DNA from: Haloplanus salinarum
Lineage (GTDB): Archaea; Halobacteriota; Halobacteria; Halobacteriales; Haloferacaceae
NCBI RefSeq assembly: GCF_024498175.1
Contig: NZ_CP101823.1
Location: 558,001 to 622,000, forward strand
Length of the DNA stretch: 64,000 bases
Direction: 5' to 3'
Positions 62,112 to 64,000 of this stretch are shown piece after piece. The translations under genes and the position numbers were made by a program. How positions within the stretch are numbered: the stretch's first letter is position 1; each line of letters starts with the position of its first letter. The notes below the pieces were generated by a model. It was not told where the DNA came from, did not search any database, and saw nothing but the letters and a program-made list of their open reading frames with translations.

Positions 62112-62960
62112 ATGACAGCGTCGCGCGATCCGGACCGGCTGCTCGAACGCGCCGGGGTGTCCGGCAACCCCGACCGTGATCAGCACTTCCTCGTGGACGA
62201 GCGCGTGCTGGACCGGTTGCCGACGCACCTTCCGGCGGACGTCGACCGAAGTCACGTCCTCGAGATCGGCGGCGGCACGGGCGCGCTCACCGACCGCCTG
62301 CTGGCGACCTGTGACCGCGTGACGACGATCGAGCGCGATCCGGCGCTCGCCGAGTTCCTCCGCCGGGAGTTCGACGCCGAGATCGACGCGGGTCGGCTGA
62401 CGGTCGTCCACGGCGACGCCCTCGACGTGACGCTCCCGGACGCCACCGCGAGCGTCTCGAACCTGCCGTACGGCGTCTCCAGCGAGATCGCGTTCCGCCT
62501 CCTGCCGCTCGGGATCCCCACCGTGCTCATGTTCCAGCGGGAGTTCGCCGAGCGCATGGCCGCCGCATCCGGCTCCGACGAGTACGGCCGCCTGTCGGTG
62601 AGCGCGGGCCACTACGCCGACATCGAGGTGGTCGAGCCAGTACCGCCGACGGCGTTCTCGCCGCCGCCGGCGGTCGAGAGTGCGATCGTTCGGACGACGC
62701 CGCGGGACCCGGACTACGCGGTCGACGACGAGGCGTTCTTCCTGCGGTTCGTGAAGGCGCTTTTCACGCAGCGTCGGAAGACGCTTCGAAACGCCGTCCG
62801 CAACACCGCCCACATCTCCGGGCTCGCGGACCCGGACGCGGTGGTCGCGGCCGCCGACGAGTCGCTCATGTCGCGCCGGGCGGGGGACGTGGCCCCCGAC
62901 GAGTTCGCGGCGCTCGCGACGCTCGCCGCCGACGTGGGGCGGGGTGACGACGATGATTGA
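62112..62960 (+). CDS. ksgA: 16S rRNA (adenine-N6,N6)-dimethyltransferase
   Basis: A 282-residue KsgA/Dim1 that dimethylates two adjacent adenines in the 3' hairpin of 16S rRNA. The SAM motif is VLEIGGGTGALTDRLL (about 48-63), followed by VTTIERDPAL, VHGDALDV and the catalytic NLPYGVSS. The C-terminal helical domain (FVKALFTQRRKTLRNAVRNT) is typical. The ATG at 62112 has ACTTAC about 28 nt upstream. The next gene starts 8 bp before its stop. Confidence 0.95.
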   Translation: MTASRDPDRLLERAGVSGNPDRDQHFLVDERVLDRLPTHLPADVDRSHVLEIGGGTGALTDRLLATCDRVTTIERDPALAEFLRREFDAEIDAGRLTVVHGDALDVTLPDATASVSNLPYGVSSEIAFRLLPLGIPTVLMFQREFAERMAAASGSDEYGRLSVSAGHYADIEVVEPVPPTAFSPPPAVESAIVRTTPRDPDYAVDDEAFFLRFVKALFTQRRKTLRNAVRNTAHISGLADPDAVVAAADESLMSRRAGDVAPDEFAALATLAADVGRGDDDD

Positions 62961-64000
62961 CGCGCTGGCGTCCGTCGAGTCGTCGCTTTTCACCCGCCTG
63001 CTCGTGACGGCGCTGGTGGTCGTCGTCGTCCTCGGCGCGCGGTACGGCATCAACCGCTGGCGGCGCCGCGACGGCTGGAGTTCCGGGCGACGAACCGAAC
63101 TCCTGCTGTCGGTGGTGCTGGCGGCCGTGACCGGCGGCGGGATCCTCGTTCTGGTCGACCTCTGGGAACTGGTCGGTCCGCTCGCGCGGTCCTACCGGAA
63201 CCTGGGGCTCCAGGACCTCGCCGGTCGGATGCTGCTGGCCGTGGTGATCCTGGCGACGACCTACGCGCTGACGGATCTCGTGGGGCGGATCATCGGCGAG
63301 TTCACGGGCACCCGGTCGAGCATCAGCGAACACCAACGCGAGATCATCTACCGGCTGACACAGGTCACGCTCTACACGCTGGCGATACTCGTCGTCGTCG
63401 GGTTGTTCACTCGTGACCTCGGGAGCCTGCTGGTCGGGGCCGGCTTCCTCGGTATCGTCGTCGGGATGGCCGCCCGACAGACCCTCGGGGCGATGCTCGC
63501 CGGGTTCGTCCTCATGTTCTCCCGGCCGTTCGAGATCGGCGACTGGGTCCAGATCGGCGACCGCGAGGGCATCGTCACCGAGATCACCATCGTCACCACG
63601 CGCATCCAGACCTTCGACGGGGAGTACGTGATGCTCCCGAACGACGAGGTGAGCGGCCAGCCGATCATCAATCGGACGCGCAAGGGGCGGCTCCGCATCG
63701 AGGTGGAGGTCGGCGTCGACTACGACGCCGATCCGGAGCACGCTGCCGAGGTGGCCCGCGAGGCGGTCACGGAACTCGATCAGGTCCTCAACGTGCCGAC
63801 GCCGCAGGTGGTCGGCAAGCGGTTCGGCGACTCCGCCGTCGTCCTCGGGGTCCGGGTGTGGATCGACAACCCCAGCGCCCGGCGGATGTGGCGCGCGCGC
63901 ACGGCCGTCATCGAGGCGGTCACCGACGCCTACGCGGCCGAGGGGATCAAGATCCCGTTCCCGCAGCGGGAGCTCATGGGTCGCACCGAGGAGGGCGGAT
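62953..64000 (+). CDS. mscS: Mechanosensitive ion channel, MscS family, 3'-truncated by the window edge
   Basis: The frame opens at ATG 62953, overlapping ksgA by 8 bp, and runs to the window end without a stop (349 residues visible). Transmembrane helices lie at about 13-29, 46-70, 84-105 and 132-155. The MscS pore helix and beta domain follow: GFLGIVVGMAARQTLGAMLA, FSRPFEIGDWVQIGDREGIV and EYVMLPNDEVSGQPIINRT. The start of the C-terminal cytoplasmic cage is present (IEVEVGVDYDADPEHAAEVA). It releases osmolytes on hypo-osmotic shock. Confidence 0.92.
   Translation, partial: MIDALASVESSLFTRLLVTALVVVVVLGARYGINRWRRRDGWSSGRRTELLLSVVLAAVTGGGILVLVDLWELVGPLARSYRNLGLQDLAGRMLLAVVILATTYALTDLVGRIIGEFTGTRSSISEHQREIIYRLTQVTLYTLAILVVVGLFTRDLGSLLVGAGFLGIVVGMAARQTLGAMLAGFVLMFSRPFEIGDWVQIGDREGIVTEITIVTTRIQTFDGEYVMLPNDEVSGQPIINRTRKGRLRIEVEVGVDYDADPEHAAEVAREAVTELDQVLNVPTPQVVGKRFGDSAVVLGVRVWIDNPSARRMWRARTAVIEAVTDAYAAEGIKIPFPQRELMGRTEEGG

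Overview
The window is chromosomal DNA of a halophilic archaeon (class Halobacteria). The evidence is very high G+C, strongly acidic predicted proteins, and archaeal information-processing genes: TFB, SRP19, Gar1, Trm5, archaeal-type AdoMet synthetase, a RecJ-like DHH nuclease and KsgA. Haloarchaeal signatures are also present: a class III polyhydroxyalkanoate (PHA) locus, a HalX response regulator, Tat lipoproteins, and genes whose TATA-like boxes lie about 27-29 nt before the start codon, implying leaderless transcripts. Coding density is high, no gap exceeds 300 bp, and no prophage, CRISPR array or complete insertion sequence was seen. I read about 70 genes, one tRNA, one pseudogene and four related palindromic elements. 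No genus can be assigned from sequence alone.

Layout. 1-6 kb: end of a ketopantoate reductase and panB (pantothenate/CoA), a TrmB-type regulator, a TFB, a HisG-like protein and an acidic repeat/coiled-coil protein. 6-13 kb: tandem UspA, a metallo-beta-lactamase-fold hydrolase, a membrane Ser/Thr kinase, a PUA protein, a presenilin-type protease and a membrane protein with a repeated N-glycosylation tail. 13-20 kb: gar1-srp19 diverging from btuCD, trm5, tRNA-Thr, small membrane genes, an EamA transporter and a methyltransferase. 20-24 kb: DUF2237, a HEAT-repeat protein, a cell-surface protein with a Thr/Pro stalk and two small genes. 23.9-29.1 kb: the PHA locus (AbrB regulator, phasin, PhaE, PhaC, divergent PhaJ) facing a thiolase plus OB-fold subunit. 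29.2-32 kb: a CtaA/CtaB fusion diverging from coxB, then ribL. 32-41.9 kb: RecJ-like nuclease, secreted phospholipase D-fold protein, DICT protein, a decayed ATP-grasp gene, aldo/keto reductase, histidine kinase, DUF255 protein and a thioredoxin-like protein. 42-48.7 kb: NAD-dependent DNA ligase, cysteine synthase, ThiI, AdoMet synthetase and CYTH phosphatase/cyclase. 48.8-56.7 kb: FKBP isomerase with a Gly-Met tail, two RAD55-like ATPases, a MinD-like ATPase, YlbF, HyuAB and HalX. 56.7-64 kb: BtpA, an NDH-type oxidoreductase, mevalonate-pathway decarboxylase, Tat lipoprotein, DUF655-ksgA and a truncated mscS.

The most unusual signal is a set of four 79-82 bp palindromic elements (7125, 29191, 46757 and 57560). 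All have an outer stem of about 16 bp, a symmetric internal loop carrying GTCAT on one side and ACAG on the other, and a long inner stem. Two copies 50 kb apart are almost identical. The other two keep the architecture with different stem sequences. All four sit exactly at gene 3' ends, and the identical pair supplies the stop codons of three genes.
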